Shown here piece by piece: positions 4,922-5,267 of a stretch of 5,267 nt of DNA (position 1 is the first letter of the stretch; every line of letters starts with the position of its first letter). A program made the position numbers and the translations under genes. Below the pieces are notes generated by a model. The model saw only the letters and a program-made list of their open reading frames with translations. It searched no databases and was not told the DNA's origin. Source of the DNA: Desulfobia sp. (lineage in GTDB: Bacteria > Desulfobacterota > Desulfobulbia > Desulfobulbales > SURF-16); the NCBI GenBank assembly GCA_030608985.1, contig JAUWDC010000122.1, forward strand, positions 1 through 5,267, given 5' to 3'.

Positions 4922-4936
4922 TTTATTCATTTCCAA

Positions 4937-4975
4937 ACTATACGGGAAGGTCTATTTCTGTCCTTCCTGTATAGT
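4937..4975. terminator. Hairpin between convergent genes, likely transcript 3' end
   Basis: A 14-bp stem (4937-4950 with 4962-4975) encloses an 11-base loop. In plus-strand RNA the pair 4944/4968 is a G-U wobble, whereas in minus-strand RNA it becomes a C-A mismatch, so the structure is more stable in the PxxKW transcript. There is no T tract on the plus side and only TTT on the minus side, so it is not a textbook intrinsic terminator. It starts 20 bases after the stop of the minus-strand gene. Confidence 0.5.
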
Positions 4976-4994
4976 AAGTGACATGCCAGGAAAA

Positions 4995-5267
4995 TTATCC
5001 TCGCGCATTGGGATACAAAGAAATAAGAAACTTCTCATCCTTTAGTATCTCTCGAAATCTCTCGTAATTTCCCTGAAAATCTCCCGGTTCATTCCCCTCT
5101 TCAGCAATCTTCTCCACAGCCTTTTTCAACAAATCCTCACCCGATTCATTGATGGCATAAAATACCTTGTCTAGAATCATTAATGGCTTTTTCTCATAGG
5201 GAGGGACACTCTTGCGCAGGGCTATCTCGGCATGATGTATCTCTAAGTGAGGAATATGCTTAACTAA
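4995..5267 (-). CDS. Hypothetical protein, C-terminal 90 residues, truncated by window edge
   Basis: The minus-strand frame stays open from the right edge of the window to the TAA at 4995-4997, so the gene starts beyond 5267. An ATG at 5180 is in frame but has no Shine-Dalgarno sequence and is probably internal. The visible part has a histidine-rich beginning (HIPHLEIHHAE), then VPPYEKKPLMILDKVFYAI, then a highly charged, probably helical region rich in Glu and Lys, ending SLYPNARG. I do not recognise the family. It has no signal peptide or membrane segment in the visible part. It runs towards the PxxKW gene and is separated from it by element D and a hairpin. Confidence 0.6.
   Translation of the reverse strand, partial: LVKHIPHLEIHHAEIALRKSVPPYEKKPLMILDKVFYAINESGEDLLKKAVEKIAEEGNEPGDFQGNYERFREILKDEKFLISLYPNARG

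Noticed and set aside
5178..5180. ATG as the start of a short minus-strand gene of 61 codons
   Set aside because: The frame stays open to the window edge, and the sequence before this ATG lacks a Shine-Dalgarno motif, so the gene most likely begins outside.

Overview
This window looks like a piece of chromosome from a mesophilic, anaerobic, sulfur-cycling bacterium of the former Deltaproteobacteria (Desulfobacterota, possibly Desulfobulbales-like). That placement is an inference. It rests on a five-haem c-type cytochrome lipoprotein, a small PxxKW-type four-cysteine protein, a single-domain PilZ protein and moderate GC content. No rRNA, tRNA, CRISPR array, phage gene or transposase gene is visible.

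Layout of the genes: (1) the C-terminal part of a SlyD-type FKBP peptidyl-prolyl isomerase enters from the left edge (+). (2) Seventeen bases later comes a complete thiD (HMP/HMP-P kinase, thiamine synthesis) (+). (3) A short PilZ-domain gene, a predicted c-di-GMP receptor, lies convergent to thiD (-). (4) A 455-bp intergenic stretch follows. (5) A pentahaem cytochrome c lipoprotein is encoded at 2106-3956 (+). (6) A 594-bp intergenic stretch is mostly occupied by two inverted copies of one small element. (7) A PxxKW-type cysteine-rich protein (+) has a strong sigma70-like promoter. (8) The C-terminal end of an unrecognised gene runs in from the right edge (-).

The unusual content is between the genes. 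Four compact inverted-repeat elements can be read directly. Element C (1983-2041, 59 bp) has GTAA...TTAC ends and 8-bp flanking repeats matching 7/8. Elements A (3961-4116, +) and B (4288-4447, -) are two inverted copies of a 156-160 bp element with the same kind of ends. B has a perfect 8-bp target duplication (ctcttttt). Element D (4805-4921, 117 bp) has different ends and a perfect 6-7 bp flanking repeat (ctttatt). GTAA ends plus 8-bp duplications suggest that A, B and C were moved by an IS66-like transposase acting in trans. A fifth region (1817-1922) carries roughly 22-bp-phased repeats resembling a solo IS21-type end.

The most striking signal is a 109-nt core shared by A and B. It is only about 75% identical between copies, yet in each it folds end to end as one imperfect hairpin. 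Six base pairs have both partners changed with pairing kept, and a 23-nt apical loop is 22/23 identical. That is the pattern expected when a structure and its loop are under selection, as RNA or as single-stranded DNA. All elements sit in gene boundaries (before a ribosome-binding site, 4 bp after a stop codon, 3 bp before a -35 box, 14 bp after a stop codon) and none interrupts a complete reading frame.
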